NCBI GenBank assembly: GCA_021738065.1
Contig: JAIPCT010000011.1
Coordinates: 1-60,266, forward strand
Source of the DNA: Burkholderiaceae bacterium
GTDB lineage: Bacteria; Pseudomonadota; Gammaproteobacteria; Burkholderiales; Rhodocyclaceae
Reading direction: 5' to 3'
DNA: 60,266 nucleotides
Below are positions 47,227 through 57,515 of the stretch, one piece after another; the stretch's first letter is position 1, and every line of letters starts with the position of its first letter. The notes beneath the pieces were generated by a model. It made no database searches, was not told the origin of the DNA, and saw only the letters and a list, made by a program, of their open reading frames with translations. The position numbers and the translations under genes were made by a program.

Positions 47227-48336
47227 ATGGACGTACGCGCAGCAGTGGCCCACAAGGCCGGAGCCCCCCTGACGATAGAAACGGTGCAGCTCGATGGCCC
47301 ACGCGCCGGAGAGGTCTTGGTCGAGATCAAGGCCAGTGGCGTTTGCCATACCGATGCATTTACTCTGTCCGGTGACGATCCCGAGGGCATCTTTCCCGCC
47401 ATTCTCGGTCACGAGGGCGCCGGCATCGTGGTGGAGGTGGGTGCCGGTGTGACCAGCGTCAAGCCCGGTGATCACGTCATCCCGTTGTATACCCCCGAGT
47501 GCCGGCAGTGTGAATACTGCCTGTCGCAAAAGACCAATTTATGCCAGGCGATTCGCTCGACTCAGGGTCAGGGACTCATGCCGGACGGAACCAGCCGCTT
47601 CAGCCTCGGCGGCAAGCAGGTTTTCCATTACATGGGCACGTCGACTTTCGCCAACTACTCCGTCATGCCCGAAATTTCCGTCGCCAAGATCCGGGAGGAT
47701 GCTCCCTTCGACAAGGTTTGCTACATCGGTTGCGGCGTTACCACGGGTATCGGCGCCGTCATCAATACTGCGAAAGTACAGGCGGGCGACAACGTGGTGA
47801 TCTTCGGCCTTGGCGGAATCGGTCTGAATGTCATTCAGGGTGCGCGCATGGTTGGCGCCGGCATGATCATCGGTGTCGATATCAATCCGGGGCGCAAGGC
47901 GCTGGCGGAAAAATTCGGCATGACCCACTTCGTCAATCCCAAGGAAGTCGAAGGTGACCTCGTGGCCTATCTCGTCAATCTGACCAAAGGCGGCGCCGAC
48001 CATACATTCGAGTGTGTCGGCAACGTCAAGCTCATGCGCCAGGCCCTGGAATGCTGTCACAAGGGCTGGGGCACCAGTACCATTGTCGGCGTGGCCGGTG
48101 CCGGCCAGGAGATTTCGACAAGGCCGTTCCAGTTGGTGACAGGGCGCGTCTGGAAAGGCTCCGCATTCGGCGGCGCCAGGGGGCGTACCGACGTGCCGAA
48201 GATCGTCGACTGGTATATGGAAGGCAAGATCAACATCGACGACCTGATCACGCATGTCATGCCGCTGGAGAAGATCAATGAAGCCTTTGACCTGATGCAC
48301 GAAGGCAAGTCGATCCGATCCGTCGTAACGTTCTAG
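47227..48336 (+). CDS. frmA: S-(hydroxymethyl)glutathione dehydrogenase (class III alcohol dehydrogenase)
   Basis: 369 residues. Catalytic zinc Cys40 in [10 protein letters not shown] and GHEGAGIV, structural zinc in [17 protein letters not shown], and the NAD-binding [38 protein letters not shown] is typical of the glutathione-dependent class. It oxidises hydroxymethylglutathione (formaldehyde adduct) to S-formylglutathione with NAD. CTACAGGAGCAAGAG is a strong ribosome site. Followed by fghA; with Gfa it forms the full formaldehyde route in the same block as mtoX. Confidence 0.97.
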   Translation: MDVRAAVAHKAGAPLTIETVQLDGPRAGEVLVEIKASGVCHTDAFTLSGDDPEGIFPAILGHEGAGIVVEVGAGVTSVKPGDHVIPLYTPECRQCEYCLSQKTNLCQAIRSTQGQGLMPDGTSRFSLGGKQVFHYMGTSTFANYSVMPEISVAKIREDAPFDKVCYIGCGVTTGIGAVINTAKVQAGDNVVIFGLGGIGLNVIQGARMVGAGMIIGVDINPGRKALAEKFGMTHFVNPKEVEGDLVAYLVNLTKGGADHTFECVGNVKLMRQALECCHKGWGTSTIVGVAGAGQEISTRPFQLVTGRVWKGSAFGGARGRTDVPKIVDWYMEGKINIDDLITHVMPLEKINEAFDLMHEGKSIRSVVTF

Positions 48337-48419
48337 GAACCAGGCCGGGCCCAATTCCGTGGCCGCTATCAAGGAGATTCGGCTGCCCCCGCAATTGACA
48401 CGGGTGGCCGAACTGAAAC

Positions 48420-49319
48420 ATGACTATCAATAAAATTTCGCAGAACAAGTGCTTTGGGGGTAGTCAGGGCGTGTATAGCCATTCCTCGCCCGAAATCGGG
48501 TGCACCATGCGCTTTGGCGTATTCATGCCGCCGCAGTCGGGCAACGGAGCGCCTCCGGTTCCGGTCCTCTATTGGCTTTCGGGCTTGACATGCACCGAGG
48601 AAAATTTTGTCCTCAAGGCAGGCGCACAACGGGTTGCCGCCGAACTGGGAATTGCGATTGTGACTCCCGACACCAGTCCGCGAGGTCTCGGCCTGCCAGG
48701 CGAAGCGGACAATTACGATTTCGGTCTGGGTGCCGGCTTCTATGTCGATGCCACCGAAGCCCCTTGGTCGCGGAACTACCGCATGTATTCCTATATCACG
48801 CAGGAACTGCCCTGGCTGATCGCCGCGAACTTTTCCGTTGATCCTTCTCGCGCGGGTATTTTTGGGCATTCAATGGGCGGCCATGGCGCGCTTACCCTGG
48901 CTTTGAGAAATCCCCAAGTTTACAAATCCGTGTCGGCATTTGCGCCAATTTGTTCACCGATGCGCTGTCCCTGGGGCGAAAAGGCGCTGAGCGGATACCT
49001 GGGCTCGAATCGAGACAAGTGGCGCGACCATGATGCGACCGCGCTGCTGGAAGCCCGAGGCTGGAAGGGACCGCCGCTTCTGGTTGACCAGGGTTCCAGG
49101 GATCAGTTTCTCGAGAGCCAGCTCATGCCGCAGTTATTGGTCGAAGCCTGCGAGCGCGCCGGAGTCGCGCTCGATCTGCGCATGCGAGAGGGCTACGATC
49201 ACAGCTATTTCTTCATCGCCAGCTTTATTGAGGATCACCTGCGGTTTCATGCACGCAATCTGCGCGGATTTGGAGCGCAGGCACCCGAGCCCACTTTGGC
49301 GGTCGGTGGTGCAGACTAG
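48420..49319 (+). CDS. fghA: S-formylglutathione hydrolase
   Basis: 299 residues. Esterase D family with LYWLSGLTCTEENF, catalytic Ser151 in GHSMGGHGAL, acid in LVDQGSRDQFL and His in MREGYDHSYFF. It releases formate and glutathione from S-formylglutathione. Formate then feeds FdsGBA encoded 20 kb upstream. The terminal 20 residues extend slightly beyond the usual family end. Convergent with gfa with a shared hairpin between. Confidence 0.95.
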   Translation: MTINKISQNKCFGGSQGVYSHSSPEIGCTMRFGVFMPPQSGNGAPPVPVLYWLSGLTCTEENFVLKAGAQRVAAELGIAIVTPDTSPRGLGLPGEADNYDFGLGAGFYVDATEAPWSRNYRMYSYITQELPWLIAANFSVDPSRAGIFGHSMGGHGALTLALRNPQVYKSVSAFAPICSPMRCPWGEKALSGYLGSNRDKWRDHDATALLEARGWKGPPLLVDQGSRDQFLESQLMPQLLVEACERAGVALDLRMREGYDHSYFFIASFIEDHLRFHARNLRGFGAQAPEPTLAVGGAD

Positions 49320-49420
49320 GTCATCGCGGGGTTCGGTCGATATCCGAGATCAATCGCTGCAATTCCGGTTTGGCTACAAATACCGGATCTCGCCATAAGC
49401 TGAAGACCTGAAAAAAACAG

Positions 49421-49455
49421 ATGACCCATCGTGCGCCTGGCGCACGATGGGTCAT
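49421..49455 (-). terminator. Terminator between fghA and gfa
   Basis: ATGACCCATCGTGCG (49421-49435) and 49441-49455 form a perfect 15-bp stem with loop CCTGG. On the minus strand it is followed by CTG and seven T, so it terminates gfa strongly; for fghA it lacks a T-run. Confidence 0.85.
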
Positions 49456-49479
49456 TGTTACGACCGTTTGCGACTTGAC

Positions 49480-50049
49480 TTATGCCGCTTTGCTTTTGGC
49501 GACGTGGGTCGCTATCGCATCCATCAGCGGTGGCGACAGGCAGTCATACGGTTCCAGTCCCAGGGATTTCAAACGTGCCCGGATGGCGGGCATTTGAGCC
49601 GGATCAGTACCTGTTTCGATGATGGACGAAACGAAGGCGGCAAACTCGGGCGGCGACCAGCCTCGAATCTCAGAGAGTTCGGTATGAACGAAATCCAGGC
49701 CATAGAAGGGGTGGGCCTTGTTTTCGATCCGGCCGAACATGTGCACACCGCAACCGGTGCAGGCATGGCGCTGGATCGCCGCGCTGGGGTCGACGATTTT
49801 CAGCTTCTCCGGATGGGCGGTGACCTTGACTTTGTCGCGGGAAACCACGGCGACCTGCGAGAACAGCGCGCCTTTCGGCTTCCAGCATTTGCTGCAACCA
49901 CAGGCATGGTTGTGCGCTGTCTGCGCGGTGATCGTCACTTCGACACGATCCGCAGGACACTTGCAGCGCAGAACTCCGCCTTCAAAACCCGGCAGCGCCG
50001 GCATTGTTCCGGTATCTATCGATGGGTGAATCGTTACATTATTGCTCAT
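49480..50049 (-). CDS. gfa: S-(hydroxymethyl)glutathione synthase (Gfa)
   Basis: 189 residues. GFA-family zinc cysteines: [29 protein letters not shown] and [13 protein letters not shown]. It is proposed to speed or channel the condensation of formaldehyde with glutathione, feeding FrmA. The start ATG 50049 has GGAGGAAACAATTC upstream. Divergent from aroC across 347 nt that hold operator site 3. Confidence 0.95.
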   Translation of the reverse strand: MSNNVTIHPSIDTGTMPALPGFEGGVLRCKCPADRVEVTITAQTAHNHACGCSKCWKPKGALFSQVAVVSRDKVKVTAHPEKLKIVDPSAAIQRHACTGCGVHMFGRIENKAHPFYGLDFVHTELSEIRGWSPPEFAAFVSSIIETGTDPAQMPAIRARLKSLGLEPYDCLSPPLMDAIATHVAKSKAA

Positions 50050-50396
50050 GAATTGTTTCCTCCTCCCTTATAGGGATGCGGTAGCCAAAGGACGTTTCGC
50101 CCCAGGACATTCGTATGCCATCAAGCGGGAACATAAAACCGCGCTCCCTCCTCAAGTTGCAGCGCCGACAAGGGTTCGCTCCGGTCGCGACAAGCGAATT
50201 TTTCTGCCTCCGCTTGCTTAACGGAAAATAAACCGGGGGAACTGCCCGGGCAATCGGGATGAATACCTAGTCGGATGCAGGTTGTCCCTGACGGCGGCTG
50301 TCATGGACTCCGATGGGGCGCGATGGAATATGCACGGCGAGCAACATGGTAAGCTCTTCCATTCCCTTCATTCGGCGCTTGTTTGAGTTCGCGATC
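50050..50396. promoter_or_regulatory. Divergent region gfa / aroC
   Basis: 347 nt without a supported gene. Operator site 3 is at 50251-50269, next to a CCGGG-N8-CCCGG inverted repeat (about 50232-50249). The 200 nt between the site and gfa show no recognised RNA element. Confidence 0.55.
50251..50269 (+). promoter_or_regulatory. Shared operator site 3 (gfa / aroC intergenic)
   Basis: CAATCGGGATGAATACCTA preceded by GG. It is 202 nt before gfa and 128 nt before aroC. Confidence 0.65.
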
Positions 50397-51500
50397 ATGT
50401 CCGGCAACACTTTCGGCTCGCTTTTTTGTGTCACTTCGTTCGGCGAATCCCATGGGCCTGCCATAGGCTGCGTCGTCGACGGCTGTCCGCCGGGGCTGGA
50501 AATTTCGGCGGCCGATATTCAGGCCGAACTCGACCGGCGCAAGCCGGGAACATCGCGCCATGTCACCCAAAGGCGCGAATCCGATACGGTCGAGATTCTC
50601 TCCGGGGTGTTTGAAGGTCGCACCACGGGGACACCGATAGGGCTGCTGATTCGCAACGAGGATCAGCGCAGCAAGGATTACGGCAATATCGCCGAAACCT
50701 TCCGCCCGGGGCATGCGGACTACACCTACTGGCAAAAATACGGAATTCGCGATCATCGTGGCGGCGGTCGTTCGTCGGCGCGCGAGACGGCCGTGCGTGT
50801 TGCCGCGGGTGCCATCGCCAGAAAGTGGCTGCAGCAACACTACGGTGTGACGACGCGAGGCTGGATGAGCCAGCTCGGCAGCATCGAGATTCCATGGCAA
50901 GACGAAGCGGCGATCGACACGAACCCCTTCTTTGTCGCCAACGCCGGGATTGTTCCCCAACTTGAGGAGTACATGGACGCCTTGCGCAAATCGGGCGATT
51001 CCGTTGGCGCCGAAATCACGGTGGTCGCGCGTGGTGTTCCGGTGGGTTGGGGCGATCCGGTCTACGGCCGCCTCGACGCCGATATCGCCTACGCCATGAT
51101 GGGCATCAATGCGGTCAAGGGTGTGGAAATCGGAGCGGGCTTCGACTCGGTGACCCAAAAAGGCAGCGAGCATGGTGATGAACTGACGCCGCAAGGATTT
51201 CTTGGCAACAATGCGGGCGGAATTCTTGGCGGCATCTCGACCGGCCAGGATGTGGTGGTGCGCATGGCGGTCAAGCCGACCTCGAGCATTCGCCTTCCGC
51301 GCCGAACCATCAACCTCGCAGGCGAGCCCGCAGTAATAGAAACCCACGGCCGGCACGATCCCTGTGTCGGCATTCGTGCCACGCCGATTGCCGAAGCCAT
51401 GTTGGCGCTGGTGTTGATCGATGCCGCGTTGCATCATCGCGCCCAGTGCGCCGATGTGGTGTGTCCGACACCGAAAATTCCGGCCCGGCCAAAAGAGTAA
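50397..51500 (+). CDS. aroC: Chorismate synthase
   Basis: 367 residues from ATG 50397 ([10 protein letters not shown]). Signatures [50 protein letters not shown] and [29 protein letters not shown]. Last step of the shikimate pathway using reduced FMN. The short [10 protein letters not shown] end is normal. A YdcH-type small gene follows after 41 nt. Confidence 0.97.
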   Translation: MSGNTFGSLFCVTSFGESHGPAIGCVVDGCPPGLEISAADIQAELDRRKPGTSRHVTQRRESDTVEILSGVFEGRTTGTPIGLLIRNEDQRSKDYGNIAETFRPGHADYTYWQKYGIRDHRGGGRSSARETAVRVAAGAIARKWLQQHYGVTTRGWMSQLGSIEIPWQDEAAIDTNPFFVANAGIVPQLEEYMDALRKSGDSVGAEITVVARGVPVGWGDPVYGRLDADIAYAMMGINAVKGVEIGAGFDSVTQKGSEHGDELTPQGFLGNNAGGILGGISTGQDVVVRMAVKPTSSIRLPRRTINLAGEPAVIETHGRHDPCVGIRATPIAEAMLALVLIDAALHHRAQCADVVCPTPKIPARPKE

Positions 51501-51541
51501 TAGGCCGGCGCCACAATCATTCATACCTACCAGGAAAAGCA

Positions 51542-51787
51542 ATGAACGTTGAACATCATGATTTGCATCACGAATTTCCCGAGCATGCCGAGGCCATTCA
51601 CGCGCTGAAGGTCGGCAACAACCATTTTTCCAAGCTTTTTTCGGAGTACCACACGCTGACTTCGCAAATCGAGGCGTTTGAGGCGAATGACTCCCCCGTT
51701 GCCGATGCCACACTTGAAGAAATGAAAAAGCAGCGCTTGAAACTCAAGGACGAGCTGTACGCCATGCTGTTGGTCCAGCAGACCTGA
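51542..51787 (+). CDS. YdcH family (DUF465) small helical protein
   Basis: 81 residues starting MNVEHHDLHHEFPEHAEAIHALKVGNNHFSKLFSEYHTLTSQIEAFEAN. The high-helix DUF465 pattern with LKKQRLKLKDELYAML at the end suggests a small coiled-coil dimer; function unknown. GGAAAAGCA precedes the start. Confidence 0.9.
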   Translation: MNVEHHDLHHEFPEHAEAIHALKVGNNHFSKLFSEYHTLTSQIEAFEANDSPVADATLEEMKKQRLKLKDELYAMLLVQQT

Positions 51788-51842
51788 ACGGCAAACTGTC
51801 AGCTTCTGATTGAGCCACCGGCAACGGTTGGCGGTATTTGTC

Positions 51843-52994
51843 ATGGCGCAGAACGGACGCCTGTCCGCATGGTATTTCTGGTATTTCGCCTTCATCGGCG
51901 CCTTCCTGCCTTATTTCGCGCTGTATCTGCAATCGATCGGCTTCACTGCCGGGCGCATCGCGATACTCATGTCGCTCGGGCAACTCATGCGCTTGATTGC
52001 GCCGCTGCTGTGGAGTTGGCTGGCCGATAGCGGAGGCAGGCGTGTTCGAATCGTGGCCATATCCACCGCCGCGTCGCTGGCCAGCTTCTCGGTGGTTTTT
52101 CTGACGCATGATTTTGTCGGCCTGCTGATCGGCATGGCGGTGCTTCACTTTTTCTGGAGCGCGTCACTGCCGCTGGTTGAAGCGCTGACCTTGGGACATC
52201 TTGCGGCCCATCCGGAACGCTATGGCCGCATCCGGGTCTGGGGCTCGGTCGGATTCATCCTCACGGTAATGGGCGTCGGTTTCCTGCTCGATCTGGCGCC
52301 GATTGGCTCCCAGCTCTGGGTATGCTGGGGCTTGCTGTTGGGTACTTGGATCAGCGCGCTGACGCTGACCGAGGTGGCCGGACATGCAGATCAGGTTGTC
52401 GGTCCGATTCGCGAGGTATTGCGTCAGCGCAAAGTCGGCTTTCTGCTGGCGGCGGGACTGTTCATGATTGCAGCCCACGGCGCGCTCTATGTGTTCTATT
52501 CGATTTTTCTGGTGGAGCATGGCTACAGCAAGACCGTGATTGGCTTGTTGTGGACCTTGGGCGTGGTCGCCGAGATTGTCGTGTTTCTGCTCATGCCGCG
52601 CCTTTCACGGTGGATTTCCCTGCGCCAGATCCTGCTCATCTGCTTTGCGCTGGCGGTGCTGCGCTTCCTGATGATCGGCTGGGCTGTCGAGTTCATCCTC
52701 GTGCTGGTAATCGCACAGTTGTTGCATGGGGTCAGCTTCGGCGCGCATCACGCGGCAACCATGGCGGCGCTCCAGCAATGGTTCGCCGCGCGCCAGCAAG
52801 CGCGCGCGCAAGCGCTGTATGGCAGCGTCGCCTACGGAGCCGGTGGTTTGGGTGGTGCGCTGCTGGCCGGCGCCCTGTGGGATACCGCGGGTCCGGAAAT
52901 CACATTCAGCGCTGCGTCGTCGCTTGCGCTGATCGGCCTGCTGCTTGTCTGGCGCGGGGTTCCGGGTGATTCGGCGCACGCAGCTGTGCGATAA
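51843..52994 (+). CDS. MFS transporter, 3-phenylpropionate transporter (HcaT) type
   Basis: 383 residues from ATG 51843. Twelve expected helices; opening AWYFWYFAFIGAFLPYFALYLQSIGFTAGRIAILMSLGQLMRLIAPLLWSWLAD is the MFS_1-like/HcaT family signature. LAAHPERYGRIRVWGSVGFI is the conserved loop after helix 4. Substrate is unknown; the family name does not prove aromatic acid transport. A TTG 33 nt upstream is a possible alternative start but has no better ribosome site. Confidence 0.87.
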   Translation: MAQNGRLSAWYFWYFAFIGAFLPYFALYLQSIGFTAGRIAILMSLGQLMRLIAPLLWSWLADSGGRRVRIVAISTAASLASFSVVFLTHDFVGLLIGMAVLHFFWSASLPLVEALTLGHLAAHPERYGRIRVWGSVGFILTVMGVGFLLDLAPIGSQLWVCWGLLLGTWISALTLTEVAGHADQVVGPIREVLRQRKVGFLLAAGLFMIAAHGALYVFYSIFLVEHGYSKTVIGLLWTLGVVAEIVVFLLMPRLSRWISLRQILLICFALAVLRFLMIGWAVEFILVLVIAQLLHGVSFGAHHAATMAALQQWFAARQQARAQALYGSVAYGAGGLGGALLAGALWDTAGPEITFSAASSLALIGLLLVWRGVPGDSAHAAVR

Positions 52995-53024
52995 TCCACG
53001 ACCCACGCCGAGGCAGCTGCGATC

Positions 53025-54431
53025 ATGTCAAAAACGCTTTACGAGAAACTCTGGGATAGTCACGTCGTCCATGTCGAAGACGACGGCACCGCTTTGCTTT
53101 ACATCGATCGCCACCTGGTGCACGAAGTCACCAGTCCGCAGGCTTTCGAAGGCCTGAAACTGGCGCAACGCAAGCCGTGGCGGGTTTCTTCCATTGTCGC
53201 CACGGCCGATCACAATACGCCCACCACACATTGGGAGCGCGGCATTCAAGATCCGATATCGCGGCAGCAGGTCGAAACCCTCGACGCCAATATCAGAGAG
53301 GTTGGCGCGCTGGCCTACTTTCCGTTCAAGGACCGGCGCCAGGGCATCGTGCATGTGGTCGGTCCCGAGAACGGCGCGACCCTGCCCGGCATGACCGTGG
53401 TATGCGGCGACTCACATACCTCGACCCACGGCGCCTTTGCCTGCCTGGCACACGGCATCGGCACCTCGGAAGTCGAGCACGTGCTGGCGACGCAATGCCT
53501 GCTGCAAAAGAAGTCAAAGACGATGCTGGTCAGGATGGACGGAAAAGTCGGCGCTGGCGTGACGGCGAAAGATCTCGTACTGGCGCTGATCGGACGTATC
53601 GGCACCGCCGGCGGCAACGGTTACGCCATTGAGTTCGGCGGTTCGGCGATCCGGGCGCTGTCGATGGAAGGCCGGATGACCGTATGCAACATGGCAATCG
53701 AGGCCGGCGCCCGGGTCGGCTTTGTCGCGGCCGACGAGACGACAATTGCCTACCTGAAAGGTCGCAACTTTGCGCCCAAGGGTGAGGATTGGGACAAGGC
53801 GGTGGCCTACTGGCGCGCGCTGGTATCGGATGCGGATGCTCGTTTCGACACCGTGATCGAGATGGATGCGCGCCAAATCGTACCGCAGGTGACCTGGGGC
53901 ACATCGCCGGAAATGGTGACCGGGATCGACGGCCAGGTGCCGGCACCTGAAGATTTCAAGGACCCCGTCAAGAGCGAAGGCGTGGCGCGAGCGCTTCAGT
54001 ACATGGGTCTGACGCCGCGCATGCGGATTGACCAGATTCCGATCGACAAGGTCTTTATCGGCTCCTGCACCAATTCGCGGATCGAGGATCTGCGCGCGGC
54101 GGCGGCGGTAGCGCGGGGACGCCAGGTTGCGCCCGGCGTCAAATTGGCCTTGGTGGTTCCCGGCTCGGGGCTGATCAAGGAACAGGCCGAAGCCGAAGGA
54201 CTGGACAAGATTTTCATCGCCGCCGGATTCGAGTGGCGGCAGCCGGGTTGTTCCATGTGCCTGGCGATGAATGACGACCGGCTCAATCCGGGCGAGCGTT
54301 GTGCCTCGACGTCGAACCGAAACTTCGAAGGGCGGCAGGGCGCGGGCGGCCGAACTCATCTCGTCAGCCCGGCGATGGCGGCGGCGGCGGCGATTGCCGG
54401 ACGCTTTGCCGATGTTCGTGACTTACTGTGA
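53025..54431 (+). CDS. leuC: 3-isopropylmalate dehydratase large subunit
   Basis: 468 residues. Aconitase-family motifs: [46 protein letters not shown] with the first cluster Cys, [11 protein letters not shown] with the other two. Isomerises 2- to 3-isopropylmalate with LeuD. Codons at 53543-53559 (GKVGAGVTA) contain the exact dispersed-repeat core, at a place where LeuC proteins usually read GK-x-GPGVTAKD. First gene of leuC-ecn-leuD-leuB-asd. Confidence 0.97.
   Translation: MSKTLYEKLWDSHVVHVEDDGTALLYIDRHLVHEVTSPQAFEGLKLAQRKPWRVSSIVATADHNTPTTHWERGIQDPISRQQVETLDANIREVGALAYFPFKDRRQGIVHVVGPENGATLPGMTVVCGDSHTSTHGAFACLAHGIGTSEVEHVLATQCLLQKKSKTMLVRMDGKVGAGVTAKDLVLALIGRIGTAGGNGYAIEFGGSAIRALSMEGRMTVCNMAIEAGARVGFVAADETTIAYLKGRNFAPKGEDWDKAVAYWRALVSDADARFDTVIEMDARQIVPQVTWGTSPEMVTGIDGQVPAPEDFKDPVKSEGVARALQYMGLTPRMRIDQIPIDKVFIGSCTNSRIEDLRAAAAVARGRQVAPGVKLALVVPGSGLIKEQAEAEGLDKIFIAAGFEWRQPGCSMCLAMNDDRLNPGERCASTSNRNFEGRQGAGGRTHLVSPAMAAAAAIAGRFADVRDLL
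53543..53559 (+). repeat. Exact 17-nt core of the dispersed repeat, in frame in leuC
   Basis: AAAAGTCGGCGCTGGCG followed by TGACGGCG, translated KVGAGVTA. Residues fit the family, so the DNA word rather than an insertion is what recurs. Confidence 0.6.
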
Positions 54432-54442
54432 GGAGTAAATAC

Positions 54443-54562
54443 ATGTTCCGCGTACTGATTGCTTCCATGCTTGTGTTTGTGCTGGCGGCTTGCAATACCG
54501 TGCAAGGTATCGGCAAGGACGTCAAAAAAGGTGGCGAAGCCATCGAGAAGTCGGCCAGGTAA
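54443..54562 (+). CDS. ecnB: Entericidin-like small lipoprotein
   Basis: 39 residues: a signal sequence with lipobox VLAAC (Cys16), then [21 protein letters not shown], the entericidin A/B pattern. AGGAG lies 8 nt before the ATG. It sits between leuC and leuD and its TAA overlaps the leuD ATG (TAATG), so it is translated within the leucine operon. Entericidins are envelope lipoproteins linked to stress-induced lysis in E. coli; the role here is unknown. Confidence 0.88.
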   Translation: MFRVLIASMLVFVLAACNTVQGIGKDVKKGGEAIEKSAR

Positions 54563-55200
54563 TGGAAAAGTTCGTCAAGCTTGATGGTCTCGTGGCGCCG
54601 CTCGATCGCGCCAATGTGGATACCGACGCCATTATTCCGAAACAGTTCCTCAAGTCGATCAAGCGCTCCGGATTCGGACCGAACGCCTTTGACGAGTGGC
54701 GCTATCTCGACCATGGCGAGCCGGGCCAGGACTGTTCGCAGCGAACCCTCAATCCCGAGTTCGTGCTCAATCAGGAGCGCTATCGGGGCGCTTCGATTCT
54801 GCTTGCGCGCAGCAATTTCGGTTGCGGCTCCTCGCGTGAGCATGCGCCTTGGGCCTTGCACGACTTCGGCTTTCGAGCGATTGTCGGCGAGTCGTTTGCG
54901 GATATATTTTTCAACAATTGTTTTAAGAACGGCCTGTTGCCCATCGTCTTGCCAAAGGCAGAAATCGATGCCCTGTTTGGATTGACCGAGCATTCGCCCG
55001 GGTATCGTCTGACCGTTGATCTGCTGGCGCAGCAGCTTGTGCGCCCCGATGGACATGCCTGCCATTTTGAGATCGACGCCTTCCGCAAGGAATGCCTTCT
55101 CAACGGTTGGGATGACATCGGATTGACCCTGAAGCACGCCGAGAAGATTCGTGAGTTCGAAGCGCGCCGTCGTGCCGAGCAACCCTGGCTGTTTGCATAG
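54562..55200 (+). CDS. leuD: 3-isopropylmalate dehydratase small subunit
   Basis: 212 residues. [25 protein letters not shown] near the start and [24 protein letters not shown] in the middle are LeuD hallmarks. Partner of LeuC. Start overlaps the entericidin stop by one base; leuB starts 11 nt after its stop. Confidence 0.97.
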   Translation: MEKFVKLDGLVAPLDRANVDTDAIIPKQFLKSIKRSGFGPNAFDEWRYLDHGEPGQDCSQRTLNPEFVLNQERYRGASILLARSNFGCGSSREHAPWALHDFGFRAIVGESFADIFFNNCFKNGLLPIVLPKAEIDALFGLTEHSPGYRLTVDLLAQQLVRPDGHACHFEIDAFRKECLLNGWDDIGLTLKHAEKIREFEARRRAEQPWLFA

Positions 55201-55211
55201 AGGATGAGTTG

Positions 55212-56276
55212 ATGAAGATTTGCGTTCTTCCCGGTGATGGCATCGGGCCGGAAATCATGGCCGAAGCAGTTCGCGTGCTGCAGGCGCTGGATCTCAAGTT
55301 CGAGATGGAAGAGGCGCTGCTCGGCGGATGTGCCGTGGATGCCACGGGTGACCCCTATCCGGAGGCGACCCGCAAGCTGGCGCAAGCCGCGGATGCGGTG
55401 TTGCTCGGTGCGGTTGGCGGTCCCAAGTGGGACAACAACCCTCGCGAACAGCGCCCCGAACGCGGACTGCTGGGGATACGCAAGCACCTTGGTCTGTTCG
55501 CCAATCTGCGCCCTGCCATCCTCTATCCGGAACTGGCCAATGCCTCGACGCTCAAGCCGGAAATAGTGGCGGGCCTCGACATTCTGATCGTGCGCGAGTT
55601 GACCGGAGATATTTACTTCGGCCAACCGCGCGGCATCGAAGTGCGCGAAATCGATGGCCAAAAGCAGCGTTTCGGATTCAATACCATGCACTACAGTGAG
55701 AGCGAGATTCGCCGGATTCTGCGAGTGGCCTTCGACGCGGCGCGGAAACGCAACCGCAAGGTGTGCTCGGTGGACAAAATGAATGTGCTCGAGTGTACCC
55801 AGCTGTGGCGCGATGTCGCCACGGAAACGGCTCTCGAATATCCGGATATCGAGCTTTCGCACATGCTGGTCGACAATGCCGCAATGCAACTGGTGAAAAA
55901 CCCGAAGCAGTTCGATGTCATGGTGACGGGCAATATGTTCGGCGACATCCTGTCGGACGAGGCTTCGATGCTGACGGGTTCGATCGGCATGCTGCCGTCG
56001 GCATCTCTCGACGAGAAGCACAAAGGACTGTATGAGCCTTCGCATGGATCGGCGCCGGACATCGCCGGAAAGGGTGTTGCCAATCCACTGGCAACGGTAC
56101 TTTCAGTGGCGATGATGCTACGCTACACTTTTGCCAACGAGGCTGCGGCCATACGTATTGAGGATGCCGTGAAAAAGGTCCTGGCGAAAGGCTTTCGAAC
56201 CGGCGACATTTACGAAGCCGGGATGCAGAGAGTGGGTACCCGGGAAATGGGCGACGCGATACTTGCGGCACTGTAA
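55212..56276 (+). CDS. leuB: 3-isopropylmalate dehydrogenase
   Basis: 354 residues from ATG 55212; a TTG at 55209 directly before it is less likely. [43 protein letters not shown] and [39 protein letters not shown] identify LeuB. Oxidative decarboxylation of 3-isopropylmalate with NAD. Confidence 0.97.
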   Translation: MKICVLPGDGIGPEIMAEAVRVLQALDLKFEMEEALLGGCAVDATGDPYPEATRKLAQAADAVLLGAVGGPKWDNNPREQRPERGLLGIRKHLGLFANLRPAILYPELANASTLKPEIVAGLDILIVRELTGDIYFGQPRGIEVREIDGQKQRFGFNTMHYSESEIRRILRVAFDAARKRNRKVCSVDKMNVLECTQLWRDVATETALEYPDIELSHMLVDNAAMQLVKNPKQFDVMVTGNMFGDILSDEASMLTGSIGMLPSASLDEKHKGLYEPSHGSAPDIAGKGVANPLATVLSVAMMLRYTFANEAAAIRIEDAVKKVLAKGFRTGDIYEAGMQRVGTREMGDAILAAL

Positions 56277-56290
56277 TTTGATTAAAGAGA

Positions 56291-57406
56291 ATGATCATGA
56301 AGCGTGTTGGTCTGGTAGGTTGGCGAGGAATGGTGGGTTCGGTACTGATGCAGCGCATGCGCGAGGAGGGCGACTTCGCCTTCATCGAGCCGGTTTTTTT
56401 CACGACATCGAATCCTGGCGGCAAGCCACCTGAGTTTGCGGACGGTGCGCCGCCGCTCGTCGACGCACGGAATATCGACCAACTCAAGGCGATGGATATC
56501 GTCATCAGTTGTCAGGGTGGCGACTACACCAGCGAGATTTTTCCGAAGTTGCGGGGCGCCGGCTGGGATGGCCACTGGATTGACGCGGCGTCGACTCTGC
56601 GCATGACGAATGACGCGGTGATTATTCTCGATCCGGTAAACCTTGATGTCATCAAGCGCAGCCTGGGCGACGGCGGGCGCAACTGGATTGGCGGCAATTG
56701 CACGGTGAGCCTGATGCTGATGGCTTTGGGTGGCCTGTTCAAGGCCGGCTTGGTGGAATGGATGACGTCGATGACCTATCAGGCGGCCTCCGGCGCCGGT
56801 GCGCAGAACATGCGTGAACTGCTGACGCAAATGGGCGAGACCCATCGCGTGGTGAAGACCCTGCTCGATGATCCGGCATCCGCGATTCTCGACATTGATC
56901 GTGAAGTTGCCGGTATCCTGCGCGACGAGCGCTTTCCCACGGCGAATTTCGGCGTCCCTCTGGCCGGTTCATTGATTCCGTGGATTGACAAGGATCTTGG
57001 AAACGGTCAGAGCAAGGAGGAGTGGAAGGGCCAGGCCGAAACCAACAAGATTCTCGGCCGTGATGCCAATCCGATTCCGGTCGATGGATTGTGCGTGCGG
57101 ATCGGCGCCATGCGCTGCCATTCACAGGCATTTACCATAAAGCTCACGAAAGATGTGCCGCTGGATGAAGTATCCGGCATATTGGCGGCGCACAATGATT
57201 GGGTTAAGGTGGTGCCGAACCAGCGCGAGCTGACGATGAAGGAACTGACGCCGACAGCGGTGACAGGCACCTTGGGCGTTCCCGTCGGACGTCTGCGCAA
57301 GCTCGGCATGGGTCCCGAGTACCTTTCGGCGTTTGCGGTTGGCGATCAGCTGCTTTGGGGAGCGGCAGAGCCATTGCGGCGTATGCTTCGCATCTTGTTG
57401 CATTGA
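56291..57406 (+). CDS. asd: Aspartate-semialdehyde dehydrogenase
   Basis: 371 residues from ATG 56291; ATG 56297 is nearly equal. [21 protein letters not shown] motif, catalytic Cys in [17 protein letters not shown], and [22 protein letters not shown]. Makes aspartate semialdehyde for lysine, threonine, methionine and peptidoglycan. The leuB-asd-fimV order is typical of betaproteobacteria. Confidence 0.97.
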   Translation: MIMKRVGLVGWRGMVGSVLMQRMREEGDFAFIEPVFFTTSNPGGKPPEFADGAPPLVDARNIDQLKAMDIVISCQGGDYTSEIFPKLRGAGWDGHWIDAASTLRMTNDAVIILDPVNLDVIKRSLGDGGRNWIGGNCTVSLMLMALGGLFKAGLVEWMTSMTYQAASGAGAQNMRELLTQMGETHRVVKTLLDDPASAILDIDREVAGILRDERFPTANFGVPLAGSLIPWIDKDLGNGQSKEEWKGQAETNKILGRDANPIPVDGLCVRIGAMRCHSQAFTIKLTKDVPLDEVSGILAAHNDWVKVVPNQRELTMKELTPTAVTGTLGVPVGRLRKLGMGPEYLSAFAVGDQLLWGAAEPLRRMLRILLH

Positions 57407-57450
57407 GGTCGCGCGCAGGATGCAAGGCACATGTGATACGAAGGTTGAGC

Positions 57451-57479
57451 TTGCATCGCTAACACCATGATGTTATTTT
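57451..57479 (+). promoter_or_regulatory. Candidate promoter for fimV
   Basis: TTGCAT at 57451-57456, 17-nt spacer, TATTTT at 57474-57479, 37 nt before the fimV start. Pattern match only. Confidence 0.45.
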
Positions 57480-57515
57480 GATAACCTGATAAAAAGTCCG
57501 TCGGGAGTTACCATA

